From NCBI RefSeq assembly GCF_016461715.1, contig NZ_JAEMUI010000026.1, positions 1-64,000 on the forward strand: 64,000 nt of DNA, written 5' to 3'. Position numbers and translations under genes: made by a program. Source of the DNA: Marinomonas spartinae. GTDB taxonomy: Bacteria; Pseudomonadota; Gammaproteobacteria; Pseudomonadales; Marinomonadaceae. The notes under the pieces were generated by a model. The model saw nothing but the letters and a program-made list of their open reading frames with translations, had not been told where the DNA came from and did no database searches. Position 1 is the stretch's first letter; each line of letters starts with the position of its first letter. This document shows, one piece after another, positions 5,440 to 14,259 of the stretch.

Positions 5440-7605
5440 ATGAGTACATTTAATCATGAAGGCGATGCCAGTTCGTCTATCGAAAGCCAATTTAACAAGG
5501 ACATTCGTCCGATTCTTAATCCCAAAACCGTTGCCATTGTTGGCATGTCTAGCAAACCAGGTTCCGCTGGTAGAGTGGTTCTGAACAATTTGTTAGACGG
5601 TGGGTTCAATGGAGAAATTTACCTGGTAGGTCGTAGCGGGGGGCAGATTGATGGTCGTCAGGTCCTGACGGAAATCGCTCAGTTGCCCGAAGGGATCGAA
5701 TTGGTCATTTTAATGTTGCCGTCGTCCGCTGTACTGGATGCGATTAAAGCATGTGTCTCCCGAGGCGTGCGTAGTGCGGTGTGTTTTGCATCTGGTTTTG
5801 CTGAAATGGGTCAAGAGGGTCGTCATTTGCAGCTTGAGATGGCTGACATCGCGAACTCGGGCAATATGTCTCTGCTGGGTCCTAATACCGTGGGTTATTT
5901 CAACTACGTTAATGGTTTCTATGTCATGATGGTCGAGTTGGAGCTACCGACTCGTCTTGATCCTAATAATGGGCCAGCAGTGGCGGTGGTAGCACAAAGT
6001 GGTGGTATTGGTGCTCATATCGCGGCATCACTGAAAGCGCGTGGTGTACCTCTTTCTTATATGGTGACCACGGGGAATGAAGCACAGACTGGCCTGTCTG
6101 ATATGATCCGTTATTATGCGACGGATGAGCATACAGGGGCTATCGTCGTGTACGCAGAGCAAATCCGTTCTGCTAGTGAATTTATTGATGCCGTGAAGGA
6201 AGCCCGTCACCACGGTAAAGGTGTCGTTCTATTGCATTCAGGGCGAAGCGAGCGTTCCCAAGAAGCGGCTAAGTCACATACAGGGGCACTTTCTGGTAAC
6301 CACGCTGCCATGCAGTTGATAACAGAGTATTCTGGTGTAACCATCGCGAATAGCTTGGAAGAAGCGATCGATACCACGCAGCTGCTGTTGCGCTATCCGA
6401 TTGCGCCAGACGGCGGACTAGGTTTAGTTACCGCCTCTGGTGCTATTTGTGGTTTGGCTCAGGACTATATTGAACAGCTCAATTTAGAAATGCCGCCATT
6501 ATCAGCAGAGCAGGTCAAGGCACTGAAAGAGCATTTACCCGAATTTTTACCTCCTCGTAATCCTCTGGACTTAGGCACATTATCGAGTTATCAGCCGGAT
6601 TTGATTGAAAAGGGTGTGAAGGCATTACTGGCGGATCCATCCATCGGCAGTGTGTTAGTCTCCATGCCTTTGCCAACTAAGGAAGCGTCTCTTGTGTGGT
6701 TAGGCTATTACCTTGAAGCGACTAAAGGCAGTAATAAGCCCGCTATCTATGTGATGCAAAACGAAGATGTACCATTGTCACCAGAGTTTATTGAAGAAGC
6801 TCGTAAACACCGCGCCATTATCATGCGCTCTCCTGAGCGTGCCATGCGCGCCTTAGCCAATGTCACCCGTTTTGGTCGTCAACAGGCGCTGCAACAGCAA
6901 CAGAATACCTTGGACAAGAAAGAGGCTATTGCTAGCTTAACCCTGAATAAAGGGACGCAGCCTGAGTGGGTTGGCAAGAAAATTCTTGAGCAACTGTCTA
7001 TTCCTACACCAACTGGATCGCTTGCCACGACGTTTGATGAAGCCATCCATATCGCTAATGAAATTGGCTATCCCGTGGTGATTAAGGCTCAGTCTGCCGA
7101 TCTGACTCATAAAAGTGATGCCGGTGGTGTCTTACTAAACATTAAGGATGAAGACGCATTACGCGTTGCTTGGAGCAAACTTTATGACAATGTTAATAAA
7201 GCACGACCAGATTTGACGTTGGATGGTGTGCTGGTAGAAAAAATGGGTCAAAAAGGCCTTGAACTGTTGGTAGGAGCAAGTCGTGATCCGCAATGGGGAC
7301 CTATCCTCATGGTTGGTTTAGGTGGTGTGTGGGTGGAAGTATTAGGTGATGTGCAATTGATGCCACCTCAATTACCAAAAGAAGCGATTATCGCCAAGTT
7401 AAATAGTCTAAAAAGTAAGAAACTGCTGAATGGCTTCCGTGGTGAGCCTGCCGTTGATCTGGAGGCAGTGGCTGATGTGGTGGCGACAGTGGGACAACTC
7501 ATGAGCGAGCGTCCAGAGATCACTGAAATCGACATTAACCCATTGGTGGCTTTCGCGACAGGTCAGGGAGTGGTTGCCCAAGACGTACTTATGGTTATTG
7601 ATTAA
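5440..7605 (+). CDS. ADP-forming acyl-CoA synthetase (fused alpha/beta type)
   Basis: 721 residues. Domain order: CoA-binding Rossmann domain (about 22-120), succinyl-CoA-ligase-like domains (about 155-460) with the SHTGALSG motif around H280 (the histidine phosphocarrier of the family), and a C-terminal ATP-grasp domain (about 510-720; IGYPVVIKAQSADLTHKSD, GLGGVWVEVLGD). It makes an acyl-CoA from an organic acid, ATP and CoA with release of ADP. FerA-type feruloyl-CoA synthetases of sphingomonads and acetate-CoA ligases share this layout. It lies 62 bases after the crotonase gene, with ribosome-binding site AAGAGG. It probably supplies the acyl-CoA for the hydratase upstream. Confidence 0.88.
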   Translation: MSTFNHEGDASSSIESQFNKDIRPILNPKTVAIVGMSSKPGSAGRVVLNNLLDGGFNGEIYLVGRSGGQIDGRQVLTEIAQLPEGIELVILMLPSSAVLDAIKACVSRGVRSAVCFASGFAEMGQEGRHLQLEMADIANSGNMSLLGPNTVGYFNYVNGFYVMMVELELPTRLDPNNGPAVAVVAQSGGIGAHIAASLKARGVPLSYMVTTGNEAQTGLSDMIRYYATDEHTGAIVVYAEQIRSASEFIDAVKEARHHGKGVVLLHSGRSERSQEAAKSHTGALSGNHAAMQLITEYSGVTIANSLEEAIDTTQLLLRYPIAPDGGLGLVTASGAICGLAQDYIEQLNLEMPPLSAEQVKALKEHLPEFLPPRNPLDLGTLSSYQPDLIEKGVKALLADPSIGSVLVSMPLPTKEASLVWLGYYLEATKGSNKPAIYVMQNEDVPLSPEFIEEARKHRAIIMRSPERAMRALANVTRFGRQQALQQQQNTLDKKEAIASLTLNKGTQPEWVGKKILEQLSIPTPTGSLATTFDEAIHIANEIGYPVVIKAQSADLTHKSDAGGVLLNIKDEDALRVAWSKLYDNVNKARPDLTLDGVLVEKMGQKGLELLVGASRDPQWGPILMVGLGGVWVEVLGDVQLMPPQLPKEAIIAKLNSLKSKKLLNGFRGEPAVDLEAVADVVATVGQLMSERPEITEIDINPLVAFATGQGVVAQDVLMVID

Positions 7606-7631
7606 GCATCGATGGAGTATGAGTAACGTGA

Positions 7632-7674
7632 GCTGCCTACGTGGTGTAGCAACTACCGAGTAGTCGTAAGCAGC
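7632..7674 (+). repeat. Intercistronic hairpin between CoA synthetase and thiolase-like genes
   Basis: GCTGCCTACG faces CGTAAGCAGC (10-bp stem with one G-T pair) across a 23-base loop. There is no T-run, so an mRNA-stability or partial-attenuation role is more likely than termination. Confidence 0.45.
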
Positions 7675-7707
7675 GCATACTAAACTATTTTTATGAGGAG
7701 AAACATC

Positions 7708-8895
7708 ATGGGGCTTAAAGGGCAAGCCTATGTGGTGGGCGCTTACGAACATCCAACACGCCATGCTGTAGATAGGTCGCTGGGTCAGTTACATGCTGAC
7801 GTGGCAATGGGGGCTCTGCAGGATGCGGGTTTGACGGTCGATGATGTGGATGGTTATTTCTGTGCGGGTGATGTGCCTGGTTGGGAGTCTCCTGGCGTTG
7901 GCCCATTGTCCGTGGTCGAGTATTTGGGGCTGAGATTACGCCATTTCGATACCTCTGAAACGTGGGGATCGTCTTATATCAATCATGTGGAGCACGCTGT
8001 CCAAGCCATCCAGGCGGGTAAATGCCGCGTTGCTCTGATTACCCAAGCGGGTCGGCCAAGGGCGGAAAAGTTTTCCCCCGTCGAGAGCCATCTCAAACAG
8101 ACACAATCAACAGCGGAATCTCCGTTCGAGCTACCATACGGACCAGTGGTCACCAATATGTATGGGATGTGTGCCGCGCGTCATATGTACGAATATGGCA
8201 CAACCGCCGAACAGTTAGCTTGGATTAAGGTGGCAGCATCCCACCATGCTCAACATAACCCTAATGCGATGTTACCTAAGGTGGTGACGGTTGAGGAGGT
8301 GATTGCCTCGCCGATTGTCTCGACACCACTGCATCGCTTGGACTGCTGTGTGATAAGTGATGGTGGTGGGGCATTGGTGATTGCTCATCCCGATGTTGCT
8401 CGTCAGCTTAAGCGTCCGTTGATTCGACCCATTGGATCGGGCTTTACGGTGAAACATCTTAACGGCGGTTACTTCAATATCCTTGAGTCCGGTGCCGTGC
8501 AAACGGGTAAAGAAGCGTTTGCTGAAGCTGGTGTGACACCTCAGGACATTCAGTATGCCTCTTTGTATGATAGCTTTACGATTACTGTCTTGATTCAACT
8601 GGAGAATCTTGGTTTTTGTGAGCCTGGTCAAGGGGGGCGTTTTGTCGCCGATGGTGGCTTGATCTCTGGGGTAGGGCGCTTGCCGTTTAATACCGATGGT
8701 GGGGGGTTATGTAACAATCATCCGGGAAATCGTGGGGGGATGACAAAACTGATTGAGGCCATGCGTCAGCTGCGTGGTGAAGCTCATCCTGCCGTACAGG
8801 TGGACAATTGTACTCTAGCATTAGTGCATGGCACGGGTGGGCAACTGGGGGCACGCCATGGCAGTGCCACGTTAATTCTAGAAAGAGAGGGCTGA
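7708..8895 (+). CDS. Thiolase-like (SCP2/lipid-transfer type) protein lacking the nucleophilic cysteine
   Basis: 395 residues. The start is the ATG at 7708, with GAGGAG seven bases upstream; an ATG at 7693 would place that site inside the gene. Thiolase fold with N-terminal VVGAYEHP, a central SLYDSFTI segment and C-terminal NNHPGNRGG / VHGTGGQLG loops. At the position of the thiolase nucleophile it has G87-S88-S89, so Claisen-type thiolysis is unlikely. Related Cys-less proteins such as Ltp2, paired with a DUF35 protein, perform retro-aldol cleavage of beta-hydroxyacyl-CoAs in steroid side-chain breakdown. The DUF35 gene follows three bases after the stop. This fits a hydration then retro-aldol pathway; the substrate is unknown. 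Confidence 0.82.
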   Translation: MGLKGQAYVVGAYEHPTRHAVDRSLGQLHADVAMGALQDAGLTVDDVDGYFCAGDVPGWESPGVGPLSVVEYLGLRLRHFDTSETWGSSYINHVEHAVQAIQAGKCRVALITQAGRPRAEKFSPVESHLKQTQSTAESPFELPYGPVVTNMYGMCAARHMYEYGTTAEQLAWIKVAASHHAQHNPNAMLPKVVTVEEVIASPIVSTPLHRLDCCVISDGGGALVIAHPDVARQLKRPLIRPIGSGFTVKHLNGGYFNILESGAVQTGKEAFAEAGVTPQDIQYASLYDSFTITVLIQLENLGFCEPGQGGRFVADGGLISGVGRLPFNTDGGGLCNNHPGNRGGMTKLIEAMRQLRGEAHPAVQVDNCTLALVHGTGGQLGARHGSATLILEREG

Positions 8896-8897
8896 TT

Positions 8898-9290
8898 ATG
8901 GAACATCGTATTCCTACATCACCGCAACCGTGTCCAGAGACTCAGACTTTTTGGCAGGCTGCCAATGAAGACAAACTAATGATTCAGCGTTGTCTGGATA
9001 CCGGCAAGGCGTTTTTTTATCCGCGAGAGCACAGCCCATTTTCTGGACGAAATCATTGTGAATGGTTCGAAGCCAGTGGTAAGGGGGTGATTTACTCTTA
9101 TAGCGTCATGACTCGAGCAACGCCCGCTTATTGCATTGCCTATGTTGAGCTGGAAGAAGGGCCTATCATACTCACCAATATAATGACTGATGATTTTAAT
9201 CAGATTAAAATCGGACAGTCAGTAAAAGTGGTGTTTGTTGCAAGTGACAATGGTCAGAAGGTTCCTGTGTTTACCCCCGAATTTCATTAG
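8898..9290 (+). CDS. DUF35 OB-fold protein with degraded zinc ribbon
   Basis: 130 residues, with the start at the ATG at 8898 (AGAGAGG upstream; two bases separate it from the preceding stop). The family has an N-terminal rubredoxin-like zinc ribbon and a C-terminal OB fold and acts as an obligate partner of thiolase-like enzymes. Of the four cysteines expected at 32/35/46/49 only C32 remains; the others are T35, S46 and S49. The paralogue at 27435 keeps all four at the same spacing. The FFYPREHSPF segment and the OB strands (GVIYSYSVM, AYVELEEGPIILTNI) are intact, so the protein probably still folds and binds its partner without zinc. It is the last gene of the operon. Confidence 0.82.
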   Translation: MEHRIPTSPQPCPETQTFWQAANEDKLMIQRCLDTGKAFFYPREHSPFSGRNHCEWFEASGKGVIYSYSVMTRATPAYCIAYVELEEGPIILTNIMTDDFNQIKIGQSVKVVFVASDNGQKVPVFTPEFH

Positions 9291-9347
9291 ATGTGGGGGA
9301 GTCGACACGAATGGTATGCTGAAGTGGCGAGTATTTGTCTGCTTCCC

Positions 9348-9379
9348 AAAGAACCAGCGAGTATTGTCGCTGGTTCTTT
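9348..9379. terminator. Bidirectional terminator between convergent genes
   Basis: Perfect 13-bp inverted repeat AAAGAACCAGCGA / TCGCTGGTTCTTT with a six-base loop, lying in the 102-base gap between two convergent genes. A/T at the stem ends gives a short U-run in both directions. Confidence 0.8.
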
Positions 9380-9392
9380 GCTCGTAGCAGGC

Positions 9393-10916
9393 TTATTCGT
9401 TTGGAGTACTGTGATGAATACTGGGCGCGGGAGGGCGAGCCGAGGTATCAACATCTTCATTTTTGGCATAGATACGCTGTATATAAAGCCCTGCAATAGC
9501 AAGTAACACACCTGTCACCGCACTAATGAAAGCCAACGATGAATACCAAACCAAGGCCACTAAGCCAACGGTTGATTTGGGGACGTCAATGGCTTCTTTT
9601 TTATTGGTAATATAAGCCGCAAGGCGATAGAACTGGTTTTGGTTTACCAAACGATTCACTTCGTTTTTAATGATGGTTTGTTTTTGCTGAATACCATAAA
9701 TCTCATTATCGATGGCTTTGACTTCCACTTGAATCTCATCATATTGATCTAGTAGTTTCGCTTTTTCTTTCGCGGCCCGCGACACAACACTATTACGATT
9801 TTGGCTTGCTTGTTGAGCAAACTCATTATAGCCATTGCGATAATTGAGTTGCTTCGTTTTCATGTCTTTTGTCTGAGCCGCTATTTGTCCTTCAAGGTAG
9901 GCCATACGAGCTCGACCTAACTTGATGCGATTCTGATAATCATCCGCTAAGGCTTGTAATTGAGCTTGCAGTTGTTGCTCACTTTGGTTTTGTGTATTTA
10001 GGCCATCATCGCCATTAATTCGATCATCAATTTTGTATAAACGGTCTTCTTTTTCGGAAATCAGTTTGCTGTACTTTTTCTCAACGGAAGGGCGAGTGAA
10101 AAAGTTGGCATCGTCAAGAGCCTTCTTTTGTTCAGCTTTTAACTGGTCCAGTTCTCTTTGCAACTTTTTCTTATCGCTCTCAGAACCTTCAACATAATTA
10201 TTTAATCGACCGTAGTAGCGTGTTTTTAATCTGTTCCGCTCCTTATCCCAAGCATCGTATATTTCACTTTCTTTCTTGTTAAGATCGTTAATATCCGCTT
10301 GATACTGTTGGATTAACTGGTTATTAGAACTGAGTTTGGCAATTTCGTGATTGATGTACTCACGCTCTTTTTCCAAAGAGTGGTAATAGGCAGCATTGGC
10401 TCTTTGGATGTTTTTTTGATAATCCGAATCGACTTTTTGTGGATCGATGATATCAATGTCTTGCTTACGGCGATTCAGAACGTCAATTTTGTTCTGCAGC
10501 AGTAAGGCGGCGTCTTTTCGATCATCAATCGCGATGTTAAGGCCGGAGAAGTTACGTTCAAAACCATTAAGCATGGTTTCAAAAGTAATGGTGGCTAGCA
10601 TAACAAGAACAACGAAAAACAGAATACGCCAAGCCGTATGTTTGGCGTACATTAATGCGGTGGCCATTGGTATTTTGGAGGCTTCAACGACCGCAACAAG
10701 GACAAAAGGTAAGGCGGCAACCAGAATATTGCTATAGTCACCGAAATCGAGTGCTCTGTCTGTTTTATCGAGTTGAGCATACACAGAAAAAGAGACGATG
10801 ATAGAGATAAGAAAACCGATACTAACCGCAAGTATTTCCACACCCCACGCGATTTTAACCAGTCTGACACCTATTTTAAACAACTTGTCGTTCGAAAGCT
10901 TTGTATTGGATTCCAT
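9393..10916 (-). CDS. Membrane protein with long central coiled coil, function unknown
   Basis: 507 residues. Three N-terminal membrane segments (about 23-46, 62-78, 96-113) are followed by about 330 residues rich in K, E, Q and N with heptad character (about 130-450), then one membrane segment (about 452-482) and a short proline-rich tail. The helical part is therefore held at both ends in the membrane, probably in the cytoplasm given the charge distribution. No enzymatic motif was found and no family was recognised. It stands alone: downstream is a convergent operon and upstream is a 313-base gap. A structural or scaffolding role is possible, but nothing in the sequence proves it. Confidence 0.75.
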   Translation of the reverse strand: MESNTKLSNDKLFKIGVRLVKIAWGVEILAVSIGFLISIIVSFSVYAQLDKTDRALDFGDYSNILVAALPFVLVAVVEASKIPMATALMYAKHTAWRILFFVVLVMLATITFETMLNGFERNFSGLNIAIDDRKDAALLLQNKIDVLNRRKQDIDIIDPQKVDSDYQKNIQRANAAYYHSLEKEREYINHEIAKLSSNNQLIQQYQADINDLNKKESEIYDAWDKERNRLKTRYYGRLNNYVEGSESDKKKLQRELDQLKAEQKKALDDANFFTRPSVEKKYSKLISEKEDRLYKIDDRINGDDGLNTQNQSEQQLQAQLQALADDYQNRIKLGRARMAYLEGQIAAQTKDMKTKQLNYRNGYNEFAQQASQNRNSVVSRAAKEKAKLLDQYDEIQVEVKAIDNEIYGIQQKQTIIKNEVNRLVNQNQFYRLAAYITNKKEAIDVPKSTVGLVALVWYSSLAFISAVTGVLLAIAGLYIQRIYAKNEDVDTSARPPAPSIHHSTPNE

Positions 10917-11229
10917 AAACTATCCGCTATGAGTGATGGTTCTTATTGATCAGCTATCCCATCAACAAATGATAGTTTTGCTTTTCTTAAGAGGGTCTTT
11001 ATTGGTTGATTACGTAAAATATTGCTCATTATAAGCAAAGAATATGTCTAATAAATCATATCAATTTACAAAGTTCTTGTTTTATGTAAATTTTTGTATA
11101 GAAAAAGGCGTGAAAGTGATCAAAAACTAGACCATTTAGAGTCCCATTCATAATGGTAGGTAGGCTAATAATGCTGCAGGGTAACGGACCGTCTTGGGAA
11201 ACCAATCCGTCACGCTCATGGAAGAAAGA
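10917..11229. other. A+T-rich intergenic region upstream of the coiled-coil gene
   Basis: No gene is seen. It contains the leader of the minus-strand coiled-coil gene; a TATAAT hexamer on the minus strand at 11033-11028 is a possible -10 element, but no matching -35 is clear. The last 70 bases are the 3' flank of hrpB. Confidence 0.35.
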
Positions 11230-13770
11230 CTATCGCTCTAAGGCTCGTTTTGTTTTTGCTGTGGCGATGGCGCTCATCGGATCGTCTGGCCAAGGATGCT
11301 TTGGATAGCGTCCGCGCATTTCTTTTTTAACGTCTGGATAAGCTTCTTTCCAGAAGAAGGGCAGATCTTGGGTAACCGCTAGTGGGCGTTGTGCAGGGGA
11401 GAGCAGCTCTATTTTGACGCTCATACCTAAGATGGTTGGGTTTTGCATGGTGCCAAACATTTCCTGTAGTTTGACTCGCAGTGTTGGCGTAGGCTGCGAA
11501 TAATCCACTTTATGATGGCTGCCTGAGGCAACGCATAATCGCTCTGGTACTTTATCGTTAAGACGCTGTTGTAATTCCCAGGGTAAGCTATCTAGGAGGA
11601 TTTGTTTTAAGTTGAGTTTGTTGAGCTGTGCTTGATTCGTGATGTTGCCAAGGTAGGGTCCTAACCAACTTTCCAATGATTTTAGCAAGGCCTCATCCGA
11701 CATATCGGGCCAGCTTTCTCGTTGGCTGGTGAGAAAATTGGTGTCTTGCTGGTGGGCAAAGGCGAGTCTGGCCTTGAGTTGTGAGCTGTTATCGTCCCAA
11801 GACAGCGCGTCGATGCCTTCACGACGAATATAAGTGCACATGGCGGAGCGGATGGCATCATCCGATGGTTTACTGGCTTGCCTACGATGGACGCAGAGTT
11901 TACCTAACCAGGTTTGTGACTCGTAAATTAATCGATTGTCTTTTTTAGACCAAGCTACATGATCCTGCTGAGAGAAGAGGCTTGGGTGCTCGCGCTGTAA
12001 GTGCTCGATATCAAATGGGTGCGCTAGGAAAATACGATCCTCACTAAGTCCCTGATGACCGCCAAGGTCCAATATGACAAGATAATCCGCCTTTGCATTC
12101 GTGTCGCTTATATCCAGCAGCGCAATACGACCATTTGAGAGTTTATAGCGCACGCTGTTCGCTTGTTCGCCCAGTCGCTTTGCGAGTCGATCAGCAAAAG
12201 CACAGGCTAGGAGGTTGGCTAATGCTTGGTCTGGCGCTGTGTTTCTATCAACAATGGGGGGAGAGAGATTAAGCCCTTGACTGCGTTGTTGCCATTGCTT
12301 GAAAGAGGTTTGATAGACGCTTTTGGGGCGTCGAGCTGGTTGGTTATGCTCTCCTTTAAACCACTGTAAGCGGCTCAAAAAATCGCTATTTTGATTGACG
12401 AAGGGATCGCCTTCGGACAACAGTGCGCAGATCTGACAGGCGAGTATTGGCTGACCTTGTTGAACGCCTTTGATGAGTAGGTTCGCTAGGCGAGGGGCTA
12501 GACCAAGCAGAGCCATGGCTTCCCCATGAGGCGTTAGGGTGAAATGCTCTGGATCGAGGGCACCTAGAGTACTCAGTAACTCGACAGATTGTTGCCAATG
12601 GCCCAGCGGTGGTGGGGTGATCCAAGCCAGTTCAAGTCGATCTTGTATCCCCCATTTGGCGACCTCTAAAGTGAGAGCACTTAAGTCAACACATTCTATT
12701 TGTGGTGATGCTTGGGGAGCAAGTTGATGTTGTTGCTCTTCACTCCACCAGCGATAACATATACCTGCTTCTCTTCTCCCTGCTCGCCCCATTCGTTGAG
12801 TGGTTTCGGCTTGCGTGGCGCGACGGGTATGTAAGCGTGTGGTGGCGGTATTGGCATCGAATTGGGCTTCACGGCTTAGGCCAGAATCGATGACAATACG
12901 AATGCCTTCAATGGTTAAGCTGGTCTGTGCAATGGCGGTAGCTAGAACGATTTTACGATGGGGGGGCGCAATAGGGTGAATTACGGCCTCTTGTTCCTTT
13001 AGGCTCAACTCGCCATACAAGGGTAAAATCATCGCATGAGGATCTTGTTTTAGCGCTTGGCTAAGCTGGCTTGCCACATAACGAATTTCTTTTTGTCCTG
13101 GTAAAAAAACCAATAGGCTACCGTCTTCTTCTTGATACGCTTGGAGTGTTTGTCTGACGACCTCGTCGACTACTTCAAGGGTTTTTAAGCGTTTATTGGC
13201 ATAACGAATGGCAACCGGAAAGTTTCGCCCTTCGCTCACTAAGGTCTTACAGCCGAGGCGTTCTTCTAATATGGCGGTGTCTAACGTGGCAGACATGATA
13301 AGCAGTTTTAGTGGGGTATCGTCACGAAACAGTTCTCTGGCCTGCAAACACAAGGCGAGAGCGAGGTCTGAGTGGATATTGCGTTCGTGGAATTCATCAA
13401 AAATGACGAGCGCGACGGAGGCAAGGCTCGGGTCGTCCTGCAGCATACGTGTTAGCACGCCTTCGGTGACAACCAATACCTGCGTGTTTTGGCTTTCTGC
13501 CCCTTCGTGACGAATACGATAACCGATGCGCCGGCCCAATGGTTCGTTTAAGGTGTCGGCGAGGCGTTTGGCGGCGGCTTTTGCGGCTAAGCGTCTTGGT
13601 TCGAGCATGATGATCTGTTTGCCATCAAGCCAAGCTTCGTTCATCAGCTCCAGTGGCACAACAGTGGTTTTCCCCGCCCCTGGAGCCGCTTCTAAAATGG
13701 CCTCATGGGCCGTGTTCAGTTGTTGTTTAAGAGCTGGTATCAGGTTGTAAATGGGCAGTGCGATGGACAT
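11230..13770 (-). CDS. hrpB: ATP-dependent helicase HrpB
   Basis: 846 residues, the normal HrpB size. DEAH/DExH helicase: Walker A EAAPGAGKTT near residue 30, motif II DEFH instead of DEAH, motif III SAT, and motif VI QRMGRAGRREAG. A HrpB C-terminal domain with PFFWKEAYPDVKKEMRGRYP ends about 30 residues before the C-terminus. HrpB proteins are RNA/DNA-dependent ATPases of DEAH type, with a poorly defined cellular role. The gene follows a ferredoxin gene on the same strand after 42 bases, so the two may be cotranscribed. Confidence 0.95.
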   Translation of the reverse strand: MSIALPIYNLIPALKQQLNTAHEAILEAAPGAGKTTVVPLELMNEAWLDGKQIIMLEPRRLAAKAAAKRLADTLNEPLGRRIGYRIRHEGAESQNTQVLVVTEGVLTRMLQDDPSLASVALVIFDEFHERNIHSDLALALCLQARELFRDDTPLKLLIMSATLDTAILEERLGCKTLVSEGRNFPVAIRYANKRLKTLEVVDEVVRQTLQAYQEEDGSLLVFLPGQKEIRYVASQLSQALKQDPHAMILPLYGELSLKEQEAVIHPIAPPHRKIVLATAIAQTSLTIEGIRIVIDSGLSREAQFDANTATTRLHTRRATQAETTQRMGRAGRREAGICYRWWSEEQQHQLAPQASPQIECVDLSALTLEVAKWGIQDRLELAWITPPPLGHWQQSVELLSTLGALDPEHFTLTPHGEAMALLGLAPRLANLLIKGVQQGQPILACQICALLSEGDPFVNQNSDFLSRLQWFKGEHNQPARRPKSVYQTSFKQWQQRSQGLNLSPPIVDRNTAPDQALANLLACAFADRLAKRLGEQANSVRYKLSNGRIALLDISDTNAKADYLVILDLGGHQGLSEDRIFLAHPFDIEHLQREHPSLFSQQDHVAWSKKDNRLIYESQTWLGKLCVHRRQASKPSDDAIRSAMCTYIRREGIDALSWDDNSSQLKARLAFAHQQDTNFLTSQRESWPDMSDEALLKSLESWLGPYLGNITNQAQLNKLNLKQILLDSLPWELQQRLNDKVPERLCVASGSHHKVDYSQPTPTLRVKLQEMFGTMQNPTILGMSVKIELLSPAQRPLAVTQDLPFFWKEAYPDVKKEMRGRYPKHPWPDDPMSAIATAKTKRALER

Positions 13771-13812
13771 AACAGACTCTTTTTGGCTGTGTCGATGATT
13801 AACGTTTCGGCT

Positions 13813-14112
13813 TTATCGGTGAACCTTGACTTTCGGAGGGCCGATGCGAATATCGGTTTTGCATTTGGCAATACAAGGTAAAAAATACCCTGTCGCTTGT
13901 TCTTTGTCACTCAGGCCTCTTGGCTGGCGTGGGCCATAGTCTATTTCGCCAGTGATTAAAGGCGTGAGACAAATGCCACAAGTGCCATTTTGGCAAGCGT
14001 GTTTAATGGGCACGCAATGACGAATTAAGACTTCTAGAATAATAGATTCCTCTGCAGCGTAAAAATGATGTTCAGAGGTCTCTTGTTGCAGAGAAATGCG
14101 TTTATTATTCAT
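13813..14112 (-). CDS. 2Fe-2S ferredoxin
   Basis: 99 residues. Plant-type [2Fe-2S] ferredoxin fold with the cluster pattern HACQNGTCGIC (C-x4-C-x2-C) and a fourth cysteine in FLPCIAKC. Small soluble electron carrier; its redox partner is not evident from the neighbours. The gene is upstream of hrpB on the same strand and divergent from a response regulator. It resembles ferredoxin domains found at the C-terminus of oxygenase reductases, but here it is free-standing. Confidence 0.88.
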   Translation of the reverse strand: MNNKRISLQQETSEHHFYAAEESIILEVLIRHCVPIKHACQNGTCGICLTPLITGEIDYGPRQPRGLSDKEQATGYFLPCIAKCKTDIRIGPPKVKVHR

Positions 14113-14259
14113 ATTCGAGGTCAGCAGCTGTTAATATGGGATGGATTTTAGCATGATACATTCTAAGTTGGTTTTTCTCTTCTAATCTTACCAAATCACT
14201 TAATTTTGAATGGTAAAACGAAAACGCCTAATTAGAGACATAGGATTAAACTCGTAACG

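Noticed and set aside
5421..5440. Shared leader AAAAATAAGAGGTT before the CoA-synthetase gene and the SDR gene at 37431
   Set aside because: The match is short, A+T-rich and centred on the ribosome-binding site; chance is likely.
8808..8897. N-terminal extension of the first DUF35 protein
   Set aside because: It overlaps the thiolase-like gene in another frame; AGAGAGG precedes the ATG at 8898, where the family sequence begins.
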